In this document: in pieces, positions 1-8,738 of the stretch
How the letters are laid out: the number at the start of each line of letters is the position of its first letter
How positions within the stretch are numbered: the first letter of the stretch is position 1
NCBI RefSeq assembly: GCF_000373805.1
Contig: NZ_KB892438.1
Coordinates: 236,018 to 300,017 of the forward strand
Reading direction: 5' to 3'
DNA: 64,000 nucleotides
Source of the DNA: Corynebacterium pilosum DSM 20521 = CIP 103422
GTDB taxonomy: Bacteria; Actinomycetota; Actinomycetes; Mycobacteriales; Mycobacteriaceae
The notes under the pieces: generated by a model
Told to the model about the DNA's origin: nothing
Seen by the model: the letters and a program-made list of their open reading frames with translations, nothing else
Database searches by the model: none
Translations under genes and position numbers: made by a program

Positions 1-510
1 CTCAGCGTAGTTGCCCATGCGGCCGGCGCCGGCGTCGAAAAGCGTGGCCATCACCGTGTCCACGTGTGCGGCCGGAATGTGTACGCCCCACTTGTCGCGG
101 GCGCGCGGGTCCACCACCTTGATGGGGCGGCCGGGTGTGATGCCCACCAGGTCAGCCAGCTTGTCGTTCACGCCGGGACGCGCCGAGTCCGCGTTCGTGT
201 GCGCGGTGTAGAGGGCGCAGCCACCCTTGAGCAGGGTGTGGATGACCTTGCCCTTCGGCGTGTTCGCGGCCACCGATTCCACCCCGCGCAGCAACAACGG
301 GTGGTGCACGACCAACAACTGGGCGCCGGCATCCACGGCGGCCTCGGCCACCTCCTGGGTGCAGTCGAGCGCGAACGCGACACGGGTCACCTCGTCGTCA
401 GGATCGCCGCAGACCATCCCCACGGCGTCCCACGATTCAGCCAGGTGGGGCGGGTACGCGGCGTCGAGGGTGCGGACAACATCACCAACGGTCAAACCTG
501 TTTCAGTCAT
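1..510 (-). CDS. Nif3-like dinuclear metal centre protein (DUF34), 3' end outside window
   Basis: The first 170 codons of a Nif3/YbgI/YqfO family (DUF34) protein are present; the gene leaves the window at base 1. It starts at the ATG complementary to 508-510 (MTETGLTVGDVVRTL). Family hallmarks visible are ESWDAVGMVCGDP near the N-terminus, a VVHHPLLLRG segment carrying the metal-binding His pair, and YTAHTNADSA, all used in the family to bind two metal ions. The enzymatic role of the family is not settled; GTP cyclohydrolase-like activity has been proposed for some members. It is divergent from the HAD phosphatase gene that follows. Confidence 0.85.
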   Translation of the reverse strand, partial: MTETGLTVGDVVRTLDAAYPPHLAESWDAVGMVCGDPDDEVTRVAFALDCTQEVAEAAVDAGAQLLVVHHPLLLRGVESVAANTPKGKVIHTLLKGGCALYTAHTNADSARPGVNDKLADLVGITPGRPIKVVDPRARDKWGVHIPAAHVDTVMATLFDAGAGRMGNYAE

Positions 511-566
511 GTGCCCCATCCTAGAGCAGCGGGCGGACATCACCCGAGTGTGGTTTGCTGGAGGGC

Positions 567-1214
567 GTGACTACTGTACTTCTTGACGTCGACGGCACCC
601 TCATCGATTCCTTCCCCGGAATCCGCGCCGGCTTCCTTCATGCCCTGAACCAGGTGGGGTGGCCGGCCCCGTCCGAGGAGCGGATCAGCCGCATCGCCGG
701 CCCGCCCATGGAGGAAACGATGGCAAGCCTGGGCATGGACCAGCCGACGGTGGATCGCGCCTTCAACGCCTACATGGACTACACGCGCAGTGGCGGCTGG
801 GCGGAGGCGAAAGCCTATCCCGGGGTCAAAGAGCTGCTGGAGCAGTGGTGCGCAGACGGTTTCCGATTGATCACGGCGACGTCGAAAGGCGAAGGCTTTG
901 CCCGCGCCATCCTGGAGCGCGAAGAAATGCTGGACCTGTTTGAATTCATCGGCGCGGCCGAGGAATACGGCACCCGCCGCGGGAAGAAACAGGTGATCCA
1001 GTACGTCAAAGATAATGTCAACCTAGAAGGCGAGCCGGTCCTGATGGTCGGAGACCGTTCCCACGACATCGAGGGGGCGGCCGCATTTGGCGTCGATACG
1101 TGTGCCGTGACCTGGGGCTATGGCACTGCCGACGAGTGGGCGCGGGCGAAGTACATCGCGAAAACCACCGAAGAACTCGATCAGATTATAAGGAAGTTTC
1201 ATGCTGCACATTGA
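567..1214 (+). CDS. HAD-family hydrolase, phosphoglycolate phosphatase-like
   Basis: HAD superfamily phosphatase of about 215 residues. Motif I is at the extreme N-terminus (LLDVDGTLID, two catalytic Asp), motif II is the Thr/Ser in LITATSKGEG, motif III Lys is near RRGKKQ, and motif IV is VGDRSHDIEGA. The cap insertion after motif I fits the Gph/PGP subfamily, so the likely substrate is a small phosphomonoester such as 2-phosphoglycolate. I take the GTG at 567 because the HAD core then begins at residue 4 as in homologues; a GGAGG lies just before it, unusually close. A TTG at 555 is an alternative. The end overlaps the next gene by 14 bases, suggesting translational coupling. Confidence 0.85.
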   Translation: MTTVLLDVDGTLIDSFPGIRAGFLHALNQVGWPAPSEERISRIAGPPMEETMASLGMDQPTVDRAFNAYMDYTRSGGWAEAKAYPGVKELLEQWCADGFRLITATSKGEGFARAILEREEMLDLFEFIGAAEEYGTRRGKKQVIQYVKDNVNLEGEPVLMVGDRSHDIEGAAAFGVDTCAVTWGYGTADEWARAKYIAKTTEELDQIIRKFHAAH

Positions 1215-1671
1215 TTTTGTTTGCACGGGCAATATTTGCCGCTCCCCGATGGCCGAGGTGATCGTCCGCGACGCCCTGGTGCGCGAAGGACTAGCTGACC
1301 AGGTGAACGTTACGTCGTCTGGCATTGGTGGCTGGCACGTAGGCAACCCCGCCGACGAGCGCGCCGTACAAGAACTGCGCGATCACGGCTATGACGGTTC
1401 ACGCCACCGCGCCAGCCAGTTCGGCGGCGACCGTTTCGACGCAGACCTCCTCATCGCCCTGGATACCGGGCACGTCTCCGAACTCGTGGCGCGCGGTGTG
1501 CCTGAAGAGCGCGTACGCCTGCTGCGCTCTTTCGATCCCGAATCCCCCGATCAGGCGAGCGTAGCCGACCCCTACTACGGCGGCCCCGAAGGTTTCACCA
1601 CCACCCGTACCCAAATTGAGGCGGCCACCCCGGGCATTGTGTCGTGGGTTCGGGAACAGTTGCAAGCCTAG
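1201..1671 (+). CDS. Low molecular weight protein-tyrosine phosphatase
   Basis: 156-residue cytosolic LMW-PTP. The P-loop VCTGNICRSPMAE gives the C-x5-R signature with Cys8 as nucleophile and Arg14 binding phosphate; the general acid loop is DPYYGG near residue 122. The family removes phosphate from tyrosine residues, and actinobacterial members act in signalling and cell-envelope control. It overlaps the upstream HAD phosphatase gene, and a SURF1-like gene follows after 15 bases with its own promoter-like sequence. The size is normal for the family. Confidence 0.93.
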   Translation: MLHIDFVCTGNICRSPMAEVIVRDALVREGLADQVNVTSSGIGGWHVGNPADERAVQELRDHGYDGSRHRASQFGGDRFDADLLIALDTGHVSELVARGVPEERVRLLRSFDPESPDQASVADPYYGGPEGFTTTRTQIEAATPGIVSWVREQLQA

Positions 1672-1686
1672 GTACAGTAGGTATTT

Positions 1687-2676
1687 GTGAGCACTACCGC
1701 GAGAAGGACGAACAGTTCGGCACAGCCAGCCAACTCAGCCTGGTGGAAAAAGTTCCTAACACCCGGCTGGGTGATCACCGCTGTCCTGATCATCATCTTC
1801 TCCTATTTCGCGTTCAGCTTCCTCGCCCCCTGGCAGTTGGGGAAGGACGACGCGATCGTCGAACGCAATGAGCGCATCGCTCAGGCCTTCGAAGTGGATC
1901 CGGTGCCGGTGACAGACATCGTCGCACCTGATGGCACGTGGGACCGCGACAACGAATGGACACGCGTCACCCTCACCGGCCAATACCAGCCCGCCGACGA
2001 AATCCTCTTGCGGCTGCGCCCCGTTGAGTCGATTCCAGCCTTCCACGGCATGGTCCCCTTCGAACTGGACAACGGGCAGACCATTTTGGTCAACCGCGGC
2101 TGGGTCGAAGCCATCGACGGCACCCAAGTCCCAGAGTTCGAACCCGCCCCGTCCACGCCCGTCACCATCACCGGTCTGATCCGGGTCGACGAAGGCATCC
2201 ACCACAATCCGCCGCTGGAAGATCAGGGGTACACGCAGGTGTACTCGATCAACACGGAGCAGATCTCTTCGCTTATCGACGAAGACCTCGCCGAACCGTG
2301 GATCCAGCTGCTTCCAGACGAAGCTGGCCTGTTGAACGCTCAACCACTACCCCAGCTTGACCGCGGCAACCACCTGTCCTACGGGCTGCAGTGGATTGCT
2401 TTCGGAGTGATGGCTCCTCTGGGCCTGCTGTACTTCATCCGCGCGGAGTTCAAGGAGCGTCGCCGGGTTAAGGAAGAGGAAGCAGAACTCGCCGGGGTCG
2501 AAGCTGCACCGAGCGCCGGCCCGGATCCCCACCCGGAGAACGATGAGGCCCCTGCACAAGACGAGGTAATGGCCGATAATGGGTCTAGGCAGGCGCAGCG
2601 CATGCGCAACCGCTACGGAGATTCGCGCCGCAACCACTGGGCGCGCAACACGCAGCGGGACGAAGAACGATTCTAA
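1687..2676 (+). CDS. SURF1-family cytochrome oxidase assembly protein
   Basis: 329-residue membrane protein with the SURF1 layout: one TM helix near residues 27-50 (VITAVLIIIFSYFAF), a long extracytoplasmic domain, a second TM helix near residues 233-252 (SYGLQWIAFGVMAPLGLLY), then a charged C-terminal tail. The domain contains the family motifs LAPWQLG and ILVNRGWV. SURF1 proteins assist assembly of the haem aa3-type terminal oxidase. Translation starts at GTG 1687; TACAGT at 1673-1678 could be a -10 box for a leaderless or near-leaderless transcript. The Pro/Glu-rich tail after residue 260 is longer than in SURF1 proteins of Proteobacteria. Confidence 0.88.
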   Translation: MSTTARRTNSSAQPANSAWWKKFLTPGWVITAVLIIIFSYFAFSFLAPWQLGKDDAIVERNERIAQAFEVDPVPVTDIVAPDGTWDRDNEWTRVTLTGQYQPADEILLRLRPVESIPAFHGMVPFELDNGQTILVNRGWVEAIDGTQVPEFEPAPSTPVTITGLIRVDEGIHHNPPLEDQGYTQVYSINTEQISSLIDEDLAEPWIQLLPDEAGLLNAQPLPQLDRGNHLSYGLQWIAFGVMAPLGLLYFIRAEFKERRRVKEEEAELAGVEAAPSAGPDPHPENDEAPAQDEVMADNGSRQAQRMRNRYGDSRRNHWARNTQRDEERF

Positions 2677-2691
2677 GGAATAGGCGACACA

Positions 2692-3498
2692 ATGAGCTTT
2701 CTCAAGCGTTTGTTCAGCGGAGACGACAATGAAGACCAATCACCCAATCACCCTGAGCTGGACCCGCAGCTGAAAAAGCCAGTCGTCAAGCCTGAACATG
2801 AAGCGGCCTTGATTGAGCCGCACGCCGGGCCCGCTATCGCCGGCGAGAATCTCAACGACCAAACACTGCCTGAAGATTCCGCGGAACCAGTGGCGCGGAT
2901 CGACAGCATTGGCGCCGACGAACTGACTGCGGATGATGCGCGCCTGATCGTCTCTGCCATACAGACCCTAGAGAAGGCAGGCCTCACGCCGCGCGCGGAG
3001 GTGGAGCCGGAGGACATCGAAGACGCGCTTAGCGACGATGTCGAACTCTTTCGCCGCCGGCCAATAGTCAGCCTCTTAGCCTCCCGCGATCCCGCCGGCG
3101 AGCTGATGTTTAACCGAGTTTTCGCAGATGACGATCAGCTGTTGCGTTGCTCTAACGATGACCTTCTGGATTTCCTCGAGGAGGCCTCCACAGCTGCGGG
3201 CAGCGACGCGTACATCTCCGATGTTGTCTTCTTCGAAGACACCGAAGACCCCACCCGTGGTTCCATGCGCTTCCAAGTCGGCGAGTGGAACGTTCGCGAT
3301 ATCGAATACCACCTTGACCCTGACTTCGGCGCCGTCGATGCCGAGGCCGACCTGCTCGAAGCCGTCGCAATGGACGGACAGGTAGCCACAACCTTCGAGG
3401 GCGCGTTCCACCGCCACGCAATCACCTTGTGGCTAGACCCCACCACCCCAGAGTCGGCTGATCTGGTCGCGGCGATTGAGGCTGAACTCCAGCGCTAA
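2692..3498 (+). CDS. Hypothetical acidic protein
   Basis: 268 residues, strongly acidic, with no signal peptide or TM helix. Residues 1-85 look disordered (KPVVKPEHEAAL, LNDQTLPEDSAEP). Residues 90-268 look globular with alternating strands and helices (VSLLASRDPAGELMFNRV, DAYISDVVFFEDTED). I do not recognise a family with confidence. It begins 15 bases after the SURF1-like gene with AAGGA before ATG 2692, so it is probably co-transcribed. It is the last gene before an intergenic stretch rich in palindromes. Confidence 0.75.
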   Translation: MSFLKRLFSGDDNEDQSPNHPELDPQLKKPVVKPEHEAALIEPHAGPAIAGENLNDQTLPEDSAEPVARIDSIGADELTADDARLIVSAIQTLEKAGLTPRAEVEPEDIEDALSDDVELFRRRPIVSLLASRDPAGELMFNRVFADDDQLLRCSNDDLLDFLEEASTAAGSDAYISDVVFFEDTEDPTRGSMRFQVGEWNVRDIEYHLDPDFGAVDAEADLLEAVAMDGQVATTFEGAFHRHAITLWLDPTTPESADLVAAIEAELQR

Positions 3499-3556
3499 AC
3501 CGACGCGGGGTTGGCCGCAGGCGCTTCCGCCATACTCCACGGGGGCAGTAGTGGCC

Positions 3557-3615
3557 ATCTTGCACCGGTCCATTTCAAAGTGCCTGGTCATCGGAAGGTG
3601 GACCTGGTGCAAGAT
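3557..3615. repeat. Palindromic intergenic element, family 4 (single copy here)
   Basis: Inverted repeat with arms ATCTTGCACCGGTCCA (3557-3572) and TGGACCTGGTGCAAGAT (3599-3615), differing by one inserted base, around a 26-base centre. It lies between the hypothetical gene and tRNA-Val, 35 bases before another palindromic element. Size and design match the other hairpin repeats of this window. No T-run follows, so it is not an obvious terminator. Confidence 0.7.
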
Positions 3616-3649
3616 TGCTGTTTTCGCCTCCAGGGCACCCTCGAACCAT

Positions 3650-3741
3650 AAACTGTTGGATCTGAACTGTTGGAACAGGGGCGTTTGAGGGTCCCCAGTG
3701 GCTAAAAACGCCCAGTTCCAACAGTTGAGCTTCAGCAGTTT
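3650..3741. repeat. Palindromic intergenic element, family 3, copy A
   Basis: 92-bp hairpin element. The left arm (3650-3676) contains AACTGTTGGA twice and the right arm (3715-3741) contains GTTCCAACAGTTGAGC. A second copy with nearly the same arms, same orientation and almost the same length (91 bp) lies at 41596-41686, while the centres have diverged. That marks this as a dispersed family whose arms are conserved. Confidence 0.85.
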
Positions 3742-3776
3742 GGGCGCTAAGCCATCCCTAGCCCCACACGCGCGAC

Positions 3777-3810
3777 GAAGCCCCTCTCCGGACAATCGGA
3801 GAGGGGCTTC
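3777..3810. terminator. Strong hairpin downstream of tRNA-Val
   Basis: Perfect 14-bp stem (3777-3790 with 3797-3810) and a 6-base loop, five bases past the 3' end of the minus-strand tRNA-Val gene. The position fits transcript termination or 3'-end formation, though no T-run follows on the minus strand. Confidence 0.6.
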
Positions 3811-3814
3811 AAGT

Positions 3815-3890
3815 TGGTGCGCCATGACGGGCTCGAACCGCCGACCTACTGGGTGTAAACCAGTTGCTCTTCCAGCTGAGCTAACGGCGC
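3815..3890 (-). tRNA. tRNA-Val(TAC)
   Basis: Read on the minus strand from 3890: acceptor GCGCCGT pairs with ATGGCGC, D-arm GCTCAGCTGGAAGAGC, anticodon stem ACTGG/CCAGT with loop TTTACAC (anticodon TAC, reads GTA), and T-arm with GGTTCGAGC. Discriminator A and an encoded CCA (3815-3817) follow. All arms pair. Confidence 0.95.
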
Positions 3891-3949
3891 GCTGCTTGAA
3901 AACATTAGCACGACTGACGTCATGCAACAAAACAGCAGCTCAGGGATGG

Positions 3950-4354
3950 TTAACGGCCGCCCATTTCTAGGCAAGAACCCTGCCATTCGCCGACTTTCTC
4001 GGCGCGTGTTTGCACCATGCCAGCAAGCTGAGCAGATTCAGAGATGTCTCCAGGGTTGACCGCCCCCGGCTTGTTCGCTCCTGGCGTGAGAAGCCAGATA
4101 CACCCCTCTTGGTCTAGGTTGCGGGCTGCATCCATGAGTGCGTCGACAAGATCGTAGTCGTCGGAACGGTACCAGAGCAGGACCACGTCGCACAGTTCAT
4201 CTGTTTCTTCGTCCAGGAGTGCCTCACCGATTGCTTCCTCGATAGCTTCTGAAATCGAGGAGTCAGCGTCTTCGTCCCAACCTAGCTCCTGGACGATGTA
4301 GTCGTCCTGGATGCCTAGTAGCTGTGCATAATCATTGACACCGGCGGCGCCCAC
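3950..4354 (-). CDS. DUF3052 family protein
   Basis: About 134 residues, cytosolic. The sequence (DYAQLLGIQDDYIVQELGWDED, then VVLLWYRSDDYDLVDALMDA and WLLTPGANKPGAV) matches the DUF3052 family, which in mycobacteria and corynebacteria is found beside aceE, as here. Function is unknown. I chose GTG 4354 because AAGGAGGA lies about 9 bases upstream; an in-frame ATG at 4384 precedes that Shine-Dalgarno sequence and is unlikely. The gene is divergent from aceE across a 241-bp spacer that must hold both promoters. Confidence 0.85.
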   Translation of the reverse strand: MGAAGVNDYAQLLGIQDDYIVQELGWDEDADSSISEAIEEAIGEALLDEETDELCDVVLLWYRSDDYDLVDALMDAARNLDQEGCIWLLTPGANKPGAVNPGDISESAQLAGMVQTRAEKVGEWQGSCLEMGGR

Positions 4355-4595
4355 TGTGTGTTGTCCTCCTTGAGAGTTGTGCATAATAGCTAAAGGATAA
4401 CGGTTCTAATGATTCTTTTCTCGCTTTGAAGCGTTAAATTCGGGGTTTTGTTGTCCCCCAGTTTTCGGTACCCGGGCACAGCTATTCACCAAGGGGTGGG
4501 TTTTAGCGAGATTGTTGCACCAATAGGGGTACAAAACAGTTTTATTAAGTAGGCTAGAGGAACCGCATTTACTCGACTTTTTGGGAGGATTGTTC

Positions 4596-7328
4596 ATGGC
4601 TGATCACGAGGCACAGAACGCCGACTCTAACTTTCCGCTGATTCGCGACGGTGTCGCGTCATACCTGCATGACTCTGACCCAGAGGAAACTCGGGAATGG
4701 ATGGATTCCCTGGACGGGCTTCTCGACGAGTCCTCTCCCGAACGTGCTCGTTACCTGATGCTGCGCCTCTTGGAGCGTGCCTCTGCGAAACGTGTCCCAC
4801 TGCCATCTCTGACCTCCACTGACTTCGTGAATACGATCCCAACGGAGCTGGAGCCAGAGTTCCCAGGCGACGAGGAAATTGAGAAGCGCTACCGCCGCTG
4901 GATGCGCTGGAATGCTGCCATCATGGTGCACCGCGCTCAGCGCCCTGGCATTGAGGTCGGCGGGCACATCTCCACCTACGCTGGTGCGGCCCCTCTCTAC
5001 GAGGTGGGCTTCAACCACTTCTTCAAGGGCAAGGACGCCCCTCAGGGTGGCGACCACATCTTCTTCCAGGGCCACGCTTCCCCTGGTATGTATGCTCGCG
5101 CCTTCCTCGAGGGTCGTCTCACCGAGGATGACCTTGACGGCTTCCGCCAGCAGGTCTCCCGCCCGCAGGGTGGTATTCCTTCCTACCCGCACCCGCATGA
5201 CATGCCGGAGTTCTGGGAGTTCCCGACCGTGTCCATGGGTATTGGCCCAATGAACGCGATCTACCAGGCACGTTTCAACAAGTACCTGCAGGACCGTGGG
5301 ATTAAGGACACTGACCAGCAGCATGTTTGGGCATTCCTCGGCGACGGCGAAATGGATGAGCCTGAGTCCCGTGGTCTGATCCAGATGGGTGCTCTCTACG
5401 GCTTGGACAACCTGACTTTCGTCGTGAACTGTAACCTGCAGCGCCTCGACGGCCCTGTGCGCGGTAACGGCCAGATCATCCAAGAGCTGGAGTCCTTCTT
5501 CACCGGCGCCGGCTGGAATGTGATCAAGGTGGTCTGGGGCCGCGAGTGGGATGAGCTGCTGAACAAGGACGAAGATGGTGCTCTTGTCAACATCATGAAC
5601 ACCACCAAGGATGGCGACTACCAGACCTTCAAGGCCAACGATGGTGCCTACGTCCGCGAGCACTTCTTCGGCCGCGATGAGCGCACGCTGAAGCTGGTCG
5701 AGGACATGACTGACGACGAGATCTGGGCGCTGCGCCGCGGCGGCCACGATTACCGCAAGGTCTATGCCGCTTATGACCGTGCTTTGAAGACCAAGGGCAA
5801 GCCAACCGTCATTTTGGCCCACACCATTAAGGGCTACGGCCTGGGCCACAACTTTGAGGGCCGTAACGCGACCCACCAGATGAAGAAGTTGACCTTGGAC
5901 GATCTGAAGCTGTTCCGCGACAAGCAGCAGATCCCCATTTCTGATGAGGAACTGGAGAAGGATCCGTACCTGCCGCCGTACTACCACCCTGGTGAGGACG
6001 CGGAAGAGATCAAGTACATGCTGGAGCGTCGCAAGGAGCTTGGCGGCTCGCTGCCAGAGCGTCGCGTGCAGTACACCCCGCTTGAGGTCCCAGAGATGAG
6101 CACGTTTAAGTCTCTGCTGAAGGACTCGGGTAAGCAGGAAGTGGCCACCACCATGGCGCTGGTGCGTACTTTCAAGTCGCTGATGCGCGATAAGGAGATC
6201 GGCAAGCGCGTCGTCCCAATCATCCCGGACGAGGCCCGCACCTTCGGCCTGGACTCCTGGTTCCCAACGCTGAAGATCTACAACCCATACGGCCAGAACT
6301 ATGTGCCGGTGGACCACGATCTGATGCTGAGCTACCGCGAGGCCACCGACGGCCAGATCCTCCACGAGGGCATCAACGAGGACGGCTCCACCGCCTCCTT
6401 CATCGCGGCTGGTACCTCCTACGCCACCCACGGCGAGCCGATGATTCCGATGTACATCTTCTACTCGATGTTCGGTTTCCAGCGCACCGGCGACGTTTTC
6501 TGGGCGGCCGCCGACCAGCTGACCCGCGGTTTCATCATCGGAGCTACCGCCGGCCGCACCACGCTGTTCGGCGAGGGCACCCAGCACATGGATGGCCACT
6601 CCCCGATCATCGCGTCGACCAACCCGAACGTGATCCAGTACGACCCAGCATTCGCCTACGAGCTGCCGTACCTGATCCGCGAGGGCGTGGACCGCATGTA
6701 CGGACCGGATCGCGGCGAGGATGTCATGTACTACCTCACCGTCTACAACGAGCCGACCCACCAGCCTGCTCCGCCAGAGAACTTGGACGAGGAAGGCCTG
6801 CACAAGGGCATCTACCTCTTCGACGATAAGTCGGACGAGGGCGAGCACCAGGTCTCCCTGCTGGCTTCCGGTATCGGTATGCAGTACGCGCTGCGTGCCC
6901 AGGAGCTGCTGAAGGAAGAGTTCAACATTGGCGCGTCCATCTACTCGGTCACCTCTTGGGTGGAGTTGGCCCGCGATGGTGCAGCAAAGAACGTCGAAAA
7001 GCTCCGCAATCCTGCTGAGGATCCAGAGGAGCCATTCGTGACGAAGCAATTGAAGCAGACCTCCGGCCCATACGTCGCTACCTCGGACTTTGCGACGGAC
7101 TTGCACGAGCAGATCCGCCCATACGTCCCAGGCGAGTACTACGTGCTGGGTGCCGACGGTTTCGGTTTCTCCGACACCCGCGAGGCTGCTCGCCGCTACT
7201 TCAACATCGACGCGGAGTCCATGGTTGTCGCAGCGCTGATCGGCCTGGCTGAGGAGGGCAAGATCGATATCTCGGTCGCCGCCGACGCAGCCAAGCGTTA
7301 CAAGCTCGACGATCCAACCTCCGTCTAG
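4596..7328 (+). CDS. aceE: Pyruvate dehydrogenase E1 component, homodimeric type
   Basis: 910-residue E1 of the pyruvate dehydrogenase complex: thiamine diphosphate-dependent decarboxylation of pyruvate and transfer of the acetyl group to the E2 lipoyl domain. The ThDP/Mg site motif begins with [10 protein letters not shown] near residue 249 and ends at the Asn of VVNCN about 28 residues later. Other family segments are [18 protein letters not shown] and [19 protein letters not shown] 4596 is preceded by GGGAGGA at ideal spacing; an upstream in-frame start at 4581 overlaps that site and is rejected. In corynebacteria E1p works with an E2 shared with 2-oxoglutarate dehydrogenase, which explains the lack of a neighbouring E2 gene. 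A terminator follows. Confidence 0.98.
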   Translation: MADHEAQNADSNFPLIRDGVASYLHDSDPEETREWMDSLDGLLDESSPERARYLMLRLLERASAKRVPLPSLTSTDFVNTIPTELEPEFPGDEEIEKRYRRWMRWNAAIMVHRAQRPGIEVGGHISTYAGAAPLYEVGFNHFFKGKDAPQGGDHIFFQGHASPGMYARAFLEGRLTEDDLDGFRQQVSRPQGGIPSYPHPHDMPEFWEFPTVSMGIGPMNAIYQARFNKYLQDRGIKDTDQQHVWAFLGDGEMDEPESRGLIQMGALYGLDNLTFVVNCNLQRLDGPVRGNGQIIQELESFFTGAGWNVIKVVWGREWDELLNKDEDGALVNIMNTTKDGDYQTFKANDGAYVREHFFGRDERTLKLVEDMTDDEIWALRRGGHDYRKVYAAYDRALKTKGKPTVILAHTIKGYGLGHNFEGRNATHQMKKLTLDDLKLFRDKQQIPISDEELEKDPYLPPYYHPGEDAEEIKYMLERRKELGGSLPERRVQYTPLEVPEMSTFKSLLKDSGKQEVATTMALVRTFKSLMRDKEIGKRVVPIIPDEARTFGLDSWFPTLKIYNPYGQNYVPVDHDLMLSYREATDGQILHEGINEDGSTASFIAAGTSYATHGEPMIPMYIFYSMFGFQRTGDVFWAAADQLTRGFIIGATAGRTTLFGEGTQHMDGHSPIIASTNPNVIQYDPAFAYELPYLIREGVDRMYGPDRGEDVMYYLTVYNEPTHQPAPPENLDEEGLHKGIYLFDDKSDEGEHQVSLLASGIGMQYALRAQELLKEEFNIGASIYSVTSWVELARDGAAKNVEKLRNPAEDPEEPFVTKQLKQTSGPYVATSDFATDLHEQIRPYVPGEYYVLGADGFGFSDTREAARRYFNIDAESMVVAALIGLAEEGKIDISVAADAAKRYKLDDPTSV

Positions 7329-7337
7329 GAGCTAGGC

Positions 7338-7349
7338 GCTTAACGACGA
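7338..7349 (+). repeat. Intergenic copy of the GCTTNNCGACGA word
   Basis: GCTTAACGACGA between the aceE stop and its terminator. It is part of a 20-bp stretch (7336-7355) that recurs exactly at 34025-34044. One of at least 36 matches to GCTTNNCGACGA in the window. Confidence 0.75.
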
Positions 7350-7354
7350 GCACC

Positions 7355-7391
7355 TCCGCCCCACATCGCCACTCGCGCGGTGTGGGGCGGA
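7355..7391. terminator. Terminator between convergent aceE and hydrolase genes
   Basis: Stem TCCGCCCCACA (7355-7365) pairs with TGTGGGGCGGA (7381-7391), followed on the plus strand by CCTTTTAT. The two flanking genes converge here, so it may serve both. Confidence 0.75.
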
Positions 7392-7395
7392 CCTT

Positions 7396-8373
7396 TTATC
7401 GAACCAAACCCACGAGCCGCTGGATCGCCGCAGTGACCACGTCCGGAGCTTCCAGCGGGAGCATGTGCCCAGCGTTCGGGATGACCTGCAGGTAGGATTC
7501 CGGCCAAATGTCCTGAATGCGTTGAGCCTGACTCAACGGCGTCACATCGTCCTGCGCGCCCACCAGCACGTATCCCGGCACGCCTGCCAGCGCAACACCT
7601 GCCTGCAGCTCTTCGTGTTCTTGCAGGTCGTCGAAGAAACCCACGTAGGTTTCTAGCGGGGTTTCGTGGATCATGGCGGCGTGGAAGTCGATCAGTTCAT
7701 AATCGGTGTCGCGGTGGAAGATGGTCACCGCCAGCCCCGGGGCGATGATCTTGGTGACCTCGTTGCGGAATTTATCGGCCTCTTCGGGCGCGGCCTCGAC
7801 GGCGTTATAGACGGCGTCGGCGGCCGGGGTGGCCAGGATCTGCGGAATCCCCTGGTCACTCAGCGCCTCCACGGACGCATTAATCAACACCGCACCCGCC
7901 GCGGTGAACTCGTGCCCATAACGACGAATCAGGCTCAGCGCCACCAGCCCACCAAGCGAATGGCCGACCACGATCACAGGCCCGCGCACCTCACGCTCAC
8001 GCATCACGGCCCACACATCGTCGGCTGCCTCGTCGACGCTGCACCGCTCCGGTCGCACCGCACCGGTTTGGCCATGGCCCCGCAGATCCATCAGAATCTG
8101 GCGCACTCCGCTGCCACGCAGCGCATCAACCTGCTGGTAGAACGCCTCCGCGGCAAGAGTGAAGCCGTGAATATACACCACGGTTATATCGGCATCCGGC
8201 TCGCCCACCTCATACCAGTGGACGGGGATATCGTCGTTAAGCACGATGCCCTGCGCGGACAGGTTCGTCAGGCCGGGCTTGCGCTCTTGGGCGTGCAGGC
8301 GGCCACGCGCGAGGGCGAGGTTGCGGCGCCCGCTGGGGGTCAGTGCGCGGGCGTAGTCGGCGGGGTTTCGCAT
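7396..8373 (-). CDS. Alpha/beta-fold hydrolase
   Basis: 325-residue alpha/beta hydrolase. The oxyanion region is VVYIHGFTLAAE, the nucleophile elbow is VVGHSLGGLV (Ser), the acid is in VLVGAQDDVTP and the catalytic His in VIPNAGHMLPLEAP, in the canonical order. There is no signal peptide, so it is probably cytosolic; substrate unknown. I start at ATG 8373 (MRNPADYARALTPSG); the reading frame continues upstream to 8460 but that would overlap the divergent acyl carrier protein promoter. Pairing with an acyl carrier protein gene could mean an acyl substrate, which is only inference. Confidence 0.85.
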   Translation of the reverse strand: MRNPADYARALTPSGRRNLALARGRLHAQERKPGLTNLSAQGIVLNDDIPVHWYEVGEPDADITVVYIHGFTLAAEAFYQQVDALRGSGVRQILMDLRGHGQTGAVRPERCSVDEAADDVWAVMREREVRGPVIVVGHSLGGLVALSLIRRYGHEFTAAGAVLINASVEALSDQGIPQILATPAADAVYNAVEAAPEEADKFRNEVTKIIAPGLAVTIFHRDTDYELIDFHAAMIHETPLETYVGFFDDLQEHEELQAGVALAGVPGYVLVGAQDDVTPLSQAQRIQDIWPESYLQVIPNAGHMLPLEAPDVVTAAIQRLVGLVR

Positions 8374-8397
8374 GCGAATGACTTTAGCGCAGCTGGG

Positions 8398-8403
8398 TAG
8401 ACT
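8398..8403 (+). promoter_or_regulatory. -10 box of a leaderless acyl carrier protein transcript
   Basis: TAGACT is followed by exactly 7 bases and then ATG 8411, so transcription should begin at or next to the start codon. No Shine-Dalgarno sequence precedes that ATG. Confidence 0.6.
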
Positions 8404-8410
8404 GGCTGGC

Positions 8411-8719
8411 ATGGAGCTTTCGCAACGCTTGAACCTTGGCAAACTTGCAGACCTGGGCACTGCGCCTGACCAGCCCGGCGCGGACGCGTCGCTGGATACG
8501 ATGGGTCAGGTCGCAGCGCTGATCGAATCGGTGGCCGGGGTGGAGGCGGACGAGGTCACGGCGGAGTCCACCGCGGATAGTTTGGGGATTGATTCGCTGG
8601 CGCGCATTGAGCTGATCGTGCGCGCGGAGGAGCAGTTTGGGGTGCGTATCGACGAAGAAACCGCGTTGAGCTTTGACACTATTGGTGATCTGGTTGCTTA
8701 CCTCGCGGACAACGAATAG
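8411..8719 (+). CDS. acpM: Acyl carrier protein
   Basis: 102-residue ACP. The 4'-phosphopantetheine attachment Ser is in LGIDSLARIEL, and the four-helix pattern with acidic helix II (RAEEQFGVRIDEE) is typical. A 30-residue N-terminal extension before MGQVAALIESVAG makes it longer than E. coli ACP. In mycolic-acid bacteria, an ACP beside aceE is usual and serves FAS-II or other acyl transfer. Start ATG 8411 is leaderless. A NagD-like phosphatase follows after 19 bases, probably in the same transcript. Confidence 0.92.
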   Translation: MELSQRLNLGKLADLGTAPDQPGADASLDTMGQVAALIESVAGVEADEVTAESTADSLGIDSLARIELIVRAEEQFGVRIDEETALSFDTIGDLVAYLADNE

Positions 8720-8738
8720 TTAGGCCAAGATAGGGAGT

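Noticed and set aside
4659-7106. 815-codon open frame antisense to aceE
   Set aside because: Composition follows the third-position GC of aceE; no ribosome site and no recognisable domain. It is a shadow of a highly biased gene.
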